Below, in pieces: positions 40,101-47,875 of a stretch of DNA of 64,000 bases. A program made the translations under genes and the position numbers. The notes below the pieces were generated by a model. That model worked only from the letters and a program-made list of their open reading frames with translations, did no database searches and was not told where the DNA came from. This stretch comes from Mesorhizobium japonicum MAFF 303099 (GTDB lineage: Bacteria > Pseudomonadota > Alphaproteobacteria > Rhizobiales > Rhizobiaceae), in contig NC_002678.2 of the NCBI RefSeq assembly GCF_000009625.1, forward strand, positions 5,674,001 through 5,738,000, written 5' to 3'. The number at the start of each line of letters is the position of its first letter. Positions within the stretch are counted from its first letter, which is position 1.

Positions 40101-40209
40101 AAGTACCGTCAGAGCCAATGAGGCTCGTGACGGTACTTTTTTGTGCCTTAAGGCATTGAAGAAAAAAGGAATTTCCTGCCACCGGCCCTCGAAATTGTAC
40201 TGACGGTAC
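40101..40209. repeat. Three TGACGGTAC repeats before the integrase
   Basis: TGACGGTAC occurs at 40128-40136 and 40201-40209 and inverted (GTACCGTCA) at 40103-40111; the shared core extends to TGACGGTACTTT. The first two copies form a hairpin (AAGTACCGTCA ... TGACGGTACTT) followed by a T-run, so it may also terminate transcription from guaA. The third lies just before the integrase ribosome site. Spaced repeats of this kind beside an integrase gene suggest arm-type Int or excisionase sites, or an operator. Confidence 0.55.
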
Positions 40210-40228
40210 TTTTCAGGAGGCAATGGGT

Positions 40229-41485
40229 ATGTTGACGGACGTCGCCCTTAAGGCACTGAAACCGAAAGAAAAAATCTACAAGATCGCTGACCGTGACGGC
40301 ATATACGTTCGCGTTATGCCCAGTGGCGCGATCTCGTTTCGGCTGGATTACAGGCTCAATGGACGCCGTGAGACGATCTATCTAGGCAGATATGGCAGAG
40401 ACGGGATCTCGCTCGCTTTGGCCCGAGAGAAGTGCCTCGACGCGAAGCGCGCCATTGGCGAGGGGCGATCGCCGGCGATCGAGAAGCAGCGTGACAAGCG
40501 TCGCCTGAAAGAGGCTAAGAGTTTTGGCGAGTTCGGGGAGAAGTGGCTCACCGCGGCGCCGATGGCCGACAGCACGCGCGCCATGCGGCGCGCCATCTTC
40601 GAGCGGGAGCTTCTTCCGGTCTGGCGCAATCGCCTGCTGACGGAGATTACGCCGGATGACCTGCGGACCCATTGCGGCGCTATTGTTGAGCGTGGCGCTC
40701 CGGCTACCGCCATCCACGTTCGAGACATCCTGAAGCAAATCTACGGCTTCGCGATTTTGCACGGGGAAAAGGTGGCCAATCCGGCTGATGAAGTTGGGCC
40801 CGCGTCAATTGCTACTTTCGTGCCGAAGGACCGCTCGCTTTCGCCCTCAGAAATTCGCGTGATGCTGAAGCAACTGGAGCACGTTGCCACAATTCCCACT
40901 ATCCGTTTGGGAATGCGGCTTTATCTGCTCACCATGGTGCGCAAGAGCGAGCTGCAGGACGCGGTGTGGGACGAGGTCGATTTCGAGAATGCTGTCTGGA
41001 CGATCCCGAAGGAGCGCATGAAGCGATCAAAGGCGCACAACGTCTACCTGTCACGCCAAGCGCTCGACATCATGATTGCCCTGAAGACCTGTGCGGGAAA
41101 TTCCAGATACCTTCTACCATCGCGGTACGATGCGGACGCCCCGATGTCGCGCGCCACGTTTAATCGGATCACCTACGCAGTCGTTGAACGGGCGAAGGCG
41201 AACGGGCTGCCTCTGGAGCCGTTTACGGTTCATGACCTGCGGCGAACGGGCTCGACCCTGTTGAATGAGCTCGGCTTCAACAGCGATTGGATCGAGAAAT
41301 GTCTGGCGCACGAGGACGGGCGCTCGTCGCGAGGTGTCTACAATAAGGCTGAGTATGAAGTTCAACGCCGCCACATGATGCAGGAATGGTCGGATATCGT
41401 CGACGCCTGGGTCGGTGGCAAGAAACATGTGCCGACACTCATTCCGCCGTCGATGCCGATCCTGGCGCCCGATCCGGCGCTTTAA
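40229..41485 (+). CDS. P4-type tyrosine integrase (guaA-associated, IntG-like)
   Basis: A 418-aa site-specific recombinase. I choose the ATG at 40229 because AGGAGG (40215-40220) is 8 nt away; the ATG at 40223 is too close. The N-terminus is the DUF4102 arm-binding domain (LKALKPKEKIYKIADRDGIY), followed by a core-binding and a catalytic domain. Catalytic residues are Arg238 (LTMVRKSEL), His335/Arg338 (VHDLRRTGS), His361 (CLAHEDG) and the nucleophile Tyr371 (RGVYNKAEY). Complete, so probably active. Its position behind guaA matches elements that integrate there, including IntG of Mesorhizobium tripartite ICEs (recalled, not checked). Confidence 0.92.
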   Translation: MLTDVALKALKPKEKIYKIADRDGIYVRVMPSGAISFRLDYRLNGRRETIYLGRYGRDGISLALAREKCLDAKRAIGEGRSPAIEKQRDKRRLKEAKSFGEFGEKWLTAAPMADSTRAMRRAIFERELLPVWRNRLLTEITPDDLRTHCGAIVERGAPATAIHVRDILKQIYGFAILHGEKVANPADEVGPASIATFVPKDRSLSPSEIRVMLKQLEHVATIPTIRLGMRLYLLTMVRKSELQDAVWDEVDFENAVWTIPKERMKRSKAHNVYLSRQALDIMIALKTCAGNSRYLLPSRYDADAPMSRATFNRITYAVVERAKANGLPLEPFTVHDLRRTGSTLLNELGFNSDWIEKCLAHEDGRSSRGVYNKAEYEVQRRHMMQEWSDIVDAWVGGKKHVPTLIPPSMPILAPDPAL

Positions 41486-41622
41486 CTGGGCGAGCCCATG
41501 CTGGCGGAATGCTAGGAGAATTGGCCTGAGCGAGGGCTGGAAGGCCGCGGTGGGTTATAGAGCAGTCAAAACAGCTCGAATATTGGCTATTATGCTAAAT
41601 TATCGCTGAAATGGCTGATATT

Positions 41623-42885
41623 TTAGTCGTTTCTCGCTGATGTTGCGTCTAAAGCCTCCATCAGGTGGATCGTCTTTCCCTCGCTAAGGGAGCCCACTCC
41701 AGCCTGCCATTCCCTAAGCATCTTTTCGCCGACCTCAGGGAAGCTGGATTCTTCAAAATAGGCCTTCACCCTTCCCGAAACGTCTGAGAGCGCGTCGCAG
41801 GTCTGCTCTACGATCTCCGCTACGCGTCCCGGTCGGAGGTTCGCGCGGGTAACGCCCAAACGGTCAAGCTTCTTTCGGTCGGGCCAGGCGGTGGAGCCGT
41901 CGAGGGTGAGCGCCATTGCGTCGTTCTTGATGTAGGCCCTTGTCGTGATGAGATCATACACGGGTGCCAGCCGTACCGGGCTTTCCGCGTCCTTGTAAAC
42001 GACGCCGAAATTCTTCAGGTGTGCATCGCCATTGCGGATACCGCAATTAATCACAAACAGACGGAAAGCGACTTCCAATGACCCAACGGCATTTTCGGGA
42101 GAAACGAACTCTTTGATCCGCTTGAAGAGTTTTGTTTCGTACCCTCCGTTGTACTTGTCCTTGCTGGTTACGCCGTTCAGCGCACAGAAGTCCTCATATC
42201 CGGAGTACGAGCCGTCCGTTAGGTCGAATCTCTCGACCACGAGAGCCAGACCATCCTCGGATAGCCGGAAGTCCGGCACCTCGAGACCAACTTGTTGAGC
42301 TGCCATAAGGCAGAAGAACTCGTTTGCGGCCAATTCGGGATACTCGTCGGGATCCCACATTTTGACGATGTGGGTAGCGCCGCGCACGCTCAGCGACTGG
42401 CGTCCGTCCGACGGATCATCTTCCCTGGCTCGCACCAGGACCTTCGGCTGCACTCCAGCGACCCCTGAATGGACTGCATATGTTTCGAGGAGGTCGTTAT
42501 AGAGATCACCCGCCCGACGGGCGCGCAGCAGGTCGTCAATGCTTCGGAACGGGACATCCTCCACCAGTTCCTCGTCCATGCCAGTGAAGCGGATACGGCC
42601 GATCTGCGACCGGCCGACAACGGCCAGCAGGTCTAGGTCGTCGAAGTGACCTAATGCCTTCGCGAAGGCCGTCCTGATCTTCCCTTCAAGTGCCCCCTCA
42701 GGGAGGTTCATGTCGAAAATGGGAAGGAGCCCGAACTCCGAATTCCAGGATTCGGTCCGCTTGGGCATCGTGAGCGACACGGCGTCACGGTCGTCGGCCT
42801 TCACATCGTACACGAAAGTCGAACCACGCCTGCCGGATCTGTCCAGGACGCCGACCGGCTTGCTACCGACCCAAACGCGCAGCAT
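41623..42885 (-). CDS. hipA: HipA-family serine/threonine kinase toxin
   Basis: A 420-aa toxin kinase of a type II toxin-antitoxin module; E. coli HipA phosphorylates glutamyl-tRNA synthetase and causes persistence. An N-terminal Couple_hipA domain (about 1-105) precedes the kinase domain. Visible are the P-loop-like SGVAGVQPKVLV, the catalytic loop CGIRNGDAHLKNFGVVY with Asp and Asn, and the metal-binding VYDLITT. The ORF is intact. It overlaps the hipB 3' end by 23 nt, as in other hipBA operons. Confidence 0.92.
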   Translation of the reverse strand: MLRVWVGSKPVGVLDRSGRRGSTFVYDVKADDRDAVSLTMPKRTESWNSEFGLLPIFDMNLPEGALEGKIRTAFAKALGHFDDLDLLAVVGRSQIGRIRFTGMDEELVEDVPFRSIDDLLRARRAGDLYNDLLETYAVHSGVAGVQPKVLVRAREDDPSDGRQSLSVRGATHIVKMWDPDEYPELAANEFFCLMAAQQVGLEVPDFRLSEDGLALVVERFDLTDGSYSGYEDFCALNGVTSKDKYNGGYETKLFKRIKEFVSPENAVGSLEVAFRLFVINCGIRNGDAHLKNFGVVYKDAESPVRLAPVYDLITTRAYIKNDAMALTLDGSTAWPDRKKLDRLGVTRANLRPGRVAEIVEQTCDALSDVSGRVKAYFEESSFPEVGEKMLREWQAGVGSLSEGKTIHLMEALDATSARND

Positions 42886-43132
42886 CGTCTTCCTCCATGA
42901 TGTCTTCGAGTGTCGGACGCTTGTTGTTGAAGGTCGTCAGTCGGAAATCGAGCCCTACAATGTTCATGAGCGTGAGCACGCCTTTGAAACCCATGTCGGA
43001 TACCCTGCCGTTCTCAAGCGCCTCGATCCTCGCCCGACTGAGCCCCGAAAGTTCGGCCAGCTTTTCCCGTGTCAGCTTGCGCTGCTTTCTGGCATTCTTG
43101 ATCTCATTGCCAAGATCGTTCAGATCGATCAT
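42863..43132 (-). CDS. hipB: HipB-like antitoxin, Xre-family HTH
   Basis: An 89-aa antitoxin and repressor. I start at the ATG at 43132 (MIDLNDLGNEIKNARKQRKL), which has TGAGG at -5 to -9; a GTG at 43144 is possible. The Xre-type helix-turn-helix is TREKLAELSGLSRARIEALE (about 21-40); the C-terminal tail (RPTLEDIMEEDDAARLG) probably contacts HipA. A 9-bp inverted repeat just upstream is the likely autoregulatory operator. Confidence 0.9.
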   Translation of the reverse strand: MIDLNDLGNEIKNARKQRKLTREKLAELSGLSRARIEALENGRVSDMGFKGVLTLMNIVGLDFRLTTFNNKRPTLEDIMEEDDAARLGR

Positions 43133-43138
43133 TTTTCG

Positions 43139-43172
43139 CCTCACAAATTAGCTTTTTCGAGCTTTTGTGAGG
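43139..43172. promoter_or_regulatory. Inverted repeat at the hipBA promoter
   Basis: CCTCACAAA (43139-43147) and TTTGTGAGG (43164-43172) are perfect 9-bp arms; an AGCT occurs symmetrically inside. On the minus strand the proximal arm overlaps the hipB ribosome site, so binding would block both transcription and translation starts. This fits HipB autorepression. Confidence 0.6.
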
Positions 43173-43202
43173 AAAATAGCTTATATAGTAGCTGTTTTCA
43201 AG

Positions 43203-43682
43203 GGTGTGATGACCGAAAATGTCTATGACAGTCCCACGGGTCGCTCGCTGCTGATCCCGCAAGGTACGCGTGTCATTGGCCAGTACGACAATGGGGTCGG
43301 CTTCGGCCAGCGTCGCGTGCTGCTCGTCTGGAGCAGGCTGGTCTTTCCCAACGGACGCTCCATTGTTCTTGAACGCCAGCCTGGCACTGACGCCCAAGGC
43401 TATGCCGGCCTTGAGGACGGCGTGGACTACCATTGGGGTGAACTGTTCAACGCGGCCGCACTCACCACCATCCTCAGCGTTGGCGCGGAGGCCGGCTCGT
43501 CCGGCCAGGAAAGTGACATCGTGCGCGCCTTACGCGGCGGCGCCTCCGACAGCCTCAGCCAGGTGGGCCAGCAGATCGTCCAGCGCCAACTCAACATCGC
43601 ACCGACGCTGACGATACGGCCGGGCGTCAATGTGCGTGTCGTCGTTACGCGCGATCTCATGCTCGAACCCTACGGAGGCTGA
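43203..43682 (+). pseudogene. 3' remnant of trbI (conjugal transfer, VirB10-like)
   Basis: About 160 codons matching only the C-terminal domain of TrbI, the periplasm-spanning channel protein of conjugative type IV secretion. The recognisable part begins at TENVYDSPTGRSLLIPQGTR and continues with FGQRRVLLVW, AGYAGLEDGVDYHWGELFN and PTLTIRPGVNVRVVVTRDL. Full TrbI is about 400-450 aa with an N-terminal membrane anchor; that part is missing and hipBA lies there instead. It is followed by the DUF2274 gene, its usual partner, so a trb operon once stood here. Confidence 0.85.
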
Positions 43683-43684
43683 AA

Positions 43685-43908
43685 ATGGCCAAGCTGAAAC
43701 TCGGTCCGATTGCAGACGACAAGCCGGTTAAGGTCACAGTGGAACTGCCGGCGCCGCTGCACCGCGATCTGTCCAGATATGCTGAGATCCTTGCCGCGAC
43801 GCGGGTCAGCCGCCAACTGATCCTGTGCGCCTGATTGTGCCCATGCTTGAGCGATTTATCGCGACGGATCGGGGCTTCGCCAGAGCCAAGCAGGAGCGGA
43901 AGGGTTGA
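43685..43908 (+). pseudogene. DUF2274 gene, frameshifted
   Basis: A short gene normally found directly after trbI. The first frame reads MAKLKLGPIADDKPVKVTVE and on to YAEILA, then stops at 43834. The second frame continues as RDAGQPPTDPVRLIVPMLER and FIATDRGFARAKQERKG, to a stop at 43906. Joining them needs one extra C near 43794 (GCCGC from GCCCGC), so a single-base deletion broke it. With the truncated trbI, this marks a dead conjugation region. Confidence 0.82.
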
Positions 43909-44044
43909 GGGTCACCTCGCCGCAAGGCAGAACGAGCAATGCCAAAAGGCAGCACGGTTCACTGCTTTGGACGGCAGTGATGAGTTTCTTGAGATCCATC
44001 AGTTCCTCCCATCAGCCCTCCAAAGTTCAAGTTACGCTTGGCGA

Positions 44045-44085
44045 GAAAAACCCGCATTCTAATTTGATAGACGCAATGCGGGTTT
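44045..44085 (-). terminator. Terminator downstream of the SDR gene
   Basis: AAACCCGCATT (44048-44058) and AATGCGGGTTT (44075-44085) form perfect 11-bp arms. Read on the minus strand the stem is followed by TTTTT, 37 nt after the SDR stop codon. Confidence 0.8.
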
Positions 44086-44121
44086 CGACCTGCGCCGAGG
44101 CTGAGAAGTATCTGGGCACTC

Positions 44122-45078
44122 CTACCGGCTGAGTTTCCCGTTCGCCACCAGCCACTCGACGGACTCATACACTGCCTGGAGCGACGAATACCGCGGGTCG
44201 TAGCCCAGGAGGTTCCGCGCCTTGGCGATCGAATGGCTCGGGCTGCGTGCAATGTGCTCCCAGGTGGCGCGCCAATTTTCTTCGGTCTGCTTGCCCTTCC
44301 ACGTATCGAACGGCTCGTAGCTCAGCCGCGGGGCGTGGCCGAACCAGTTGTACAGGGCCTCGGCGTAGCCGCGCAGATTGATCGCCTGAGGCGAGACGGT
44401 GTTGAAGGCCTCGCCCACCGCGTTGCTCCAACTCACAATGGCGCGCATCACCATCTGTGCTACGTCGTCGGCATGCACGTGGTGCACTGTCTCGTTGCCA
44501 AGATTGGGCAGCACCAGCGGCTCGCCACGGGCGATCTGGGAGAACACACCGACGTCGAAGTGCCCCGCCGGATTGAGCGGCTCCCAGCCAGGCCCCACGA
44601 TATGGCCGGGACGAAACACCGTGGCTGGAAAACCGTTCCGCCTGGCTTCGTTGAGCAGCCAGCTCTCGATCTCGGCCTTTTGCGTGCCATAGCTGCCGAA
44701 CGGATTCTTCGGCTGGTCCTCTGTCGCGGGGATTGCGGTATTGTGCCCATAGACCCAGATGGTGCCGCAATGGAGGAAGTGCTGCACCTCGCCTCGCAGC
44801 GCACCAACGATCTGCTTGGTGCTGTCGAGGGTGAAGGAAATCATGTCCACCACGATATCGGCCTTCAGCGCGCGGACCTTCTCGCCGAATGTGCCAGCCT
44901 TCTCCTCCGTGTCGCGGTCGATCACTACGGGCTCGACCGATTTCCACGCCGCATTCAGCGTATAGGCTGCGCGCTGGCCGCGGCTGACATTGACCACTTC
45001 ATATCCGGCCTCGACCAGCCGCGGCACTAGGTACGTGCCGACATGCCCGCTGCCGCCGATGATCACTACGCGTGTCAT
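44122..45078 (-). CDS. NAD-dependent epimerase/dehydratase (extended SDR)
   Basis: A 318-aa extended short-chain dehydrogenase/reductase. I start it at 45078 (MTRVVIIGGSGHVGTYLVPR), where the Rossmann glycine motif is at residues 8-14 and GGCGAGGCG lies upstream; the longer frame to 45432 has no homology. The catalytic Tyr-Lys position reads YGTQKAEIE instead of YxxxK, a common atypical-SDR form. The C-terminal part (FRPGHIVGPGWEPLNPAGH, VHHVHADDVAQM) suggests a sugar or nucleotide-sugar substrate. It is divergent from a broken lysR gene. Confidence 0.85.
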   Translation of the reverse strand: MTRVVIIGGSGHVGTYLVPRLVEAGYEVVNVSRGQRAAYTLNAAWKSVEPVVIDRDTEEKAGTFGEKVRALKADIVVDMISFTLDSTKQIVGALRGEVQHFLHCGTIWVYGHNTAIPATEDQPKNPFGSYGTQKAEIESWLLNEARRNGFPATVFRPGHIVGPGWEPLNPAGHFDVGVFSQIARGEPLVLPNLGNETVHHVHADDVAQMVMRAIVSWSNAVGEAFNTVSPQAINLRGYAEALYNWFGHAPRLSYEPFDTWKGKQTEENWRATWEHIARSPSHSIAKARNLLGYDPRYSSLQAVYESVEWLVANGKLSR

Positions 45079-45585
45079 TTTCGCCTCGCCGATTGCTGGC
45101 GGATTGTGCCACTGGGAGTTGGCGAACGCCACTCGATTCCGCCGCGGGTCAACGCCCAGACCTGCCGATGCGCACAGAAGTGATCGACGCCATCGTTCTG
45201 AAACCGGGCGCGCGGTCGCCATCGGCACCGGGGAGGTAGCGAGAGACTCGGGGGGCGGTGACACGGCCGCATCTGTCTCTCCAATACGGCTTGCGGATTC
45301 GTGGTCCGCATTAGTCGGGCTCCTTCTTCGGTTCGCCAGACCATACGAGAGAATACAAAGGAAACGGCTTGGCGAACCATCCGCTAACATATTGATTTTG
45401 TGTAGAAAGCGCTGACCCTCAGCGACTAACATAATCGTTATCCGCCAATGGGTTACGAAGCGGTTCGCCCAAATTGATTCAAGAAGCTGATCCAGCCACC
45501 CACTGAGCGCATTTATCTTCTATCGAATGGCGCTTTGCGCCTCAATTCTGCCATCCAGCACAGCGTCTGCCGGTCTCAAAGCTGA
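45079..45585. other. Region between the SDR gene and the lysR relic
   Basis: 507 nt with no gene I can support. It should hold the SDR promoter. A frame continues upstream of the SDR start to 45432 but shows no similarity. The expected N-terminal DNA-binding part of the downstream lysR relic is not recognisable in any plus-strand frame. Confidence 0.5.
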
Positions 45586-46233
45586 CGCGTAGCCGGAGCC
45601 GAGCTCTCAGGGCGCATCAGGATCACGGCTCCAACCATAATCGGCATAACACGCTTACCGGCCATTCTCGCTGCATTCGACTCCAGGCATCCCGGTGTCA
45701 TTCTGGAGGTCAACCTTACCAATCGGCGTGTCGATCTCATTGCGGAAGGGTTCGACGCCGCCGTCCGGATTGGCGAACTGCCGGATTCCGGTCTGGTTGC
45801 TCGGCGTCTGGGGACCTATGGTTTCGCCTGCTGCGCACCTCCAGACTTTGTCCGACGCTACGGCAAGCTCATCCATCCCAGTCAGCTGTCGCAGGCGCGT
45901 TGCTTGCTCAATCTCAATTTTGTGCCGCGCAACCGATGGCCCTTTATTGGGCCAAGTGGGGAAGAACTCACGGTCACTGTAGGGGGCGGGATCGAGGTCG
46001 ACCTTGATGAAGCTCAGCGCAAGCTCGCCATCGATGGTGCCGGTATTGCTTGTTTGCCGCTAGATCTAGTGAAAGGCGATCTTGCTGAAGGGCGCCTGGT
46101 GTCGATGTTTTCAGACTGGACCATGCCAACGATGCCCATACACACCGTTCAGCCCTCCCGCCGCTTTGTTCCCCAAAGGGTAAGGGAGTTTCTGACAGTT
46201 TTGGCAGCCAGTTTCAGTGACGATCCCATCTGA
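45586..46233 (+). pseudogene. LysR regulator relic lacking the DNA-binding domain
   Basis: The frame from about 45586 encodes a LysR effector domain: ELSGRIRITAPTIIGITRLP, then NRRVDLIAEGFDAAVRIGEL, GLVARRLGTYGFACCAPPDF and IDGAGIACLPLDLVKGDLAE, ending at 46233. An in-frame stop (45583) closes it upstream and the whole helix-turn-helix (about 90 residues) is missing. There is no suitable start codon with a ribosome site. It probably once regulated the divergent SDR gene. Confidence 0.78.
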
Positions 46234-46653
46234 CATTAAGCGAGCACCTAGGCCAAAGCCAGCAAGCGGAATGTCCCGCTCGCGCAAAGCTCCTGTAGGG
46301 TGGCCCCGGCAACTTACGGCGAGAGCAGGGCGCTAAACAAATTTGACCGCGACGGACAATCGTTTGGCATTCGTCTGCGTCGACGTGAAAGTCCGCAATT
46401 CAGCGCACGGTGATGCGACGCCGCACGCAATGGTCGCGTCATCTTGGCTACCGGAGGGCCAGGGGAAGGACCTGGTTCGTCATTGGCGGCATGCCAGTCT
46501 ATCAGTGCTCAATGGCAGTGCCAGGACAATGCCAATCGCCAAGGACAGGTTTGTGCGAGATGATCGCTTGGCAACCAGAAAAAGGCGGATGCCTACTTTA
46601 TAGGCGTTGTCGCACTGTCCAGTGGCTAGAGCGAAAAGGGGTTCCATGCTTCC
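46234..46653. other. Non-coding stretch left of the IS element
   Basis: 420 nt between the lysR relic and the left end of the IS. Short frames exist (for example 46343-46603) but none shows domain features or a ribosome site. I see nothing else in it. Confidence 0.5.
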
Positions 46654-46685
46654 TACAGCCTAGGTCGTGAACTCATAAACGCTGG

Positions 46686-47024
46686 ATGATTGAGACGCTG
46701 GAAAGCAATCACCCGTCGGCTTACAGTCTGACTATGCCGTTTGCCCGCAAATTAATTCTTCACGTTCCGGTATCGGATGAGACCTTGCTCGATGGCTTTG
46801 TTGAGCAATGTCTGAATGACGGTGTATCGCTCGTGGCCGTGGTCGGACCAGGCTGCGCGAGGGTTGAAGACATTATCGACGAGATCGTCGTCGGTGACGG
46901 AAGCGACGAGACACGCTTTATATCCACGACTTCTCACCCCGATGAGCCATTTGAGGATGTGTTGAACATGGCTAGGGCGTGGGAATTCGAGCGCGGCGAT
47001 CCCGTCGAAGAGGTCCGGCTGTAA
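46686..47024 (+). CDS. Hypothetical protein inside the IS (passenger)
   Basis: A 112-aa acidic protein beginning 3 nt inside the left inverted repeat's end. An internal Met (46734, MPFARKLILHVPVS) is an alternative start. The middle (LVAVVGPGCARVEDIIDEIV and VGDGSDETRFISTTSHPDEP) resembles small uncharacterised proteins with a GPxCxRVxDIxDE pattern (possibly DUF7684; not certain). No catalytic signature is visible. Its place between the IS ends suggests passenger cargo, or a host gene fragment caught by the element. Confidence 0.55.
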   Translation: MIETLESNHPSAYSLTMPFARKLILHVPVSDETLLDGFVEQCLNDGVSLVAVVGPGCARVEDIIDEIVVGDGSDETRFISTTSHPDEPFEDVLNMARAWEFERGDPVEEVRL

Positions 47025-47086
47025 GAGTCGTTGACCGCCCGCAATTTAGGCTTCCATACCACGCCGTTTTCTGATTCAGGCTCCAC

Positions 47087-47853
47087 ATGAGCCGATATGA
47101 CCTGACTGACTTCGAATGGCGCGCGATCGAGCCGCTGTTGCCCAACAAGCCGCGAGGAGTGCCGCGCGTTGACGACCGCAGGGTGCTGAACGGCATCTTC
47201 TGGGTGCTGCGATCGGGTGCGCCATGGCGCGATCTGCCGGAGCGATACGGCCCGCGCACCACCTGCTACAATCGCTTCGTCCGATGGCGGAAAGCAGGTG
47301 TGTGGGACCGCCTCATGGATGCCATCACCAAAGCCCATGACGGCACGGTGCAGATGATCGACACCTCCATTGTTCGCGTCCATCAGCAGGGCGCGACGGC
47401 AAAAAGGGGGATCGAGATCATTGTCTCGGTCGTTCCCGAGGCGGGCTGACAACCAAAATCCATGCTCTTGTCGACGCCCAAGGCAGGCCGATTAAGCTGA
47501 CGCTCACGGCAGGCCAGAAGAGCGACATCGCCTCCGCAGCGGACTTGATCAAGGAATTGCCGGAGGGTGCCATGCTACTCGCCGACAAGGGCTATGATGC
47601 CAACGCCTTGCGCAATGCTGTCACCGAGCGAAAGGCATGGGCCAACATTCCGCCCAAGGCCAACCGCAAGGACGCGATCTGCTTCAGTCCCTTCCTCTAC
47701 AAGGCGCGCAACCTCGTCGAACGCTTCTTCAACAAGGCCAAGCAATTCCGTCGTATCGCAACCCGATACGACAAGCTGGCTGAGAACTATCTTGCCGCCC
47801 TCAAACTCGTCGCAATCCGCATCTGGCTACGCGGTAATGAGTCTACGTCCTAG
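47087..47853 (+). CDS. IS5-family (IS427 group) transposase, -1 frameshift
   Basis: Two frames make one DDE transposase. The first (47087-47449) starts MSRYDLTDFEWRAIEPLLPN and has the first catalytic Asp region MIDTSIVRVHQQGATAKRG. The second, in the -1 frame, continues GRSRGGLTTKIHALVDAQG, then LLADKGYDANALR with the second Asp and ERFFNKAKQFRRIATRYDK with the Glu, to 47853. The frames join at AAAAAGGGGG (about 47400-47409), a slippery run where -1 slippage fuses them, as is normal for many IS5 relatives. So it is probably functional rather than broken. Confidence 0.88.
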
Positions 47854-47875
47854 TCTTTAGATCGTGAGGATTATT

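Larger units (their letters stand above)
46654..47859 (+). mobile_element. IS5-family insertion sequence with passenger ORF
   Basis: Bounded by 29-bp imperfect inverted repeats: left 46654-46682 and right 47831-47859, agreeing at 22 of 29 positions (shared core CTAGG-N-CGT-NN-ACTCAT). The outermost TA on each side may be the target duplication. Inside are a 112-codon ORF (46686-47024) and a two-frame IS5/IS427-type transposase (47087-47853) that runs into the right repeat. It is about 1.2 kb, longer than usual for this IS group. It sits 16 nt before the aminotransferase start. Confidence 0.78.

Noticed and set aside
39900..40230. A tRNA gene as integration site
   Set aside because: No cloverleaf or tRNA 3' end is visible; the guaA 3' end is the adjacent target.
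45079..45432. N-terminal extension of the SDR protein
   Set aside because: The Rossmann motif begins at the 45078 Met, which has a ribosome site; the extra 118 residues have no similarity.
47087..47853. Transposase as a pseudogene because of the two frames
   Set aside because: The junction is an A5G5 slippery run and the second frame is intact; programmed -1 frameshifting is normal in this IS group.
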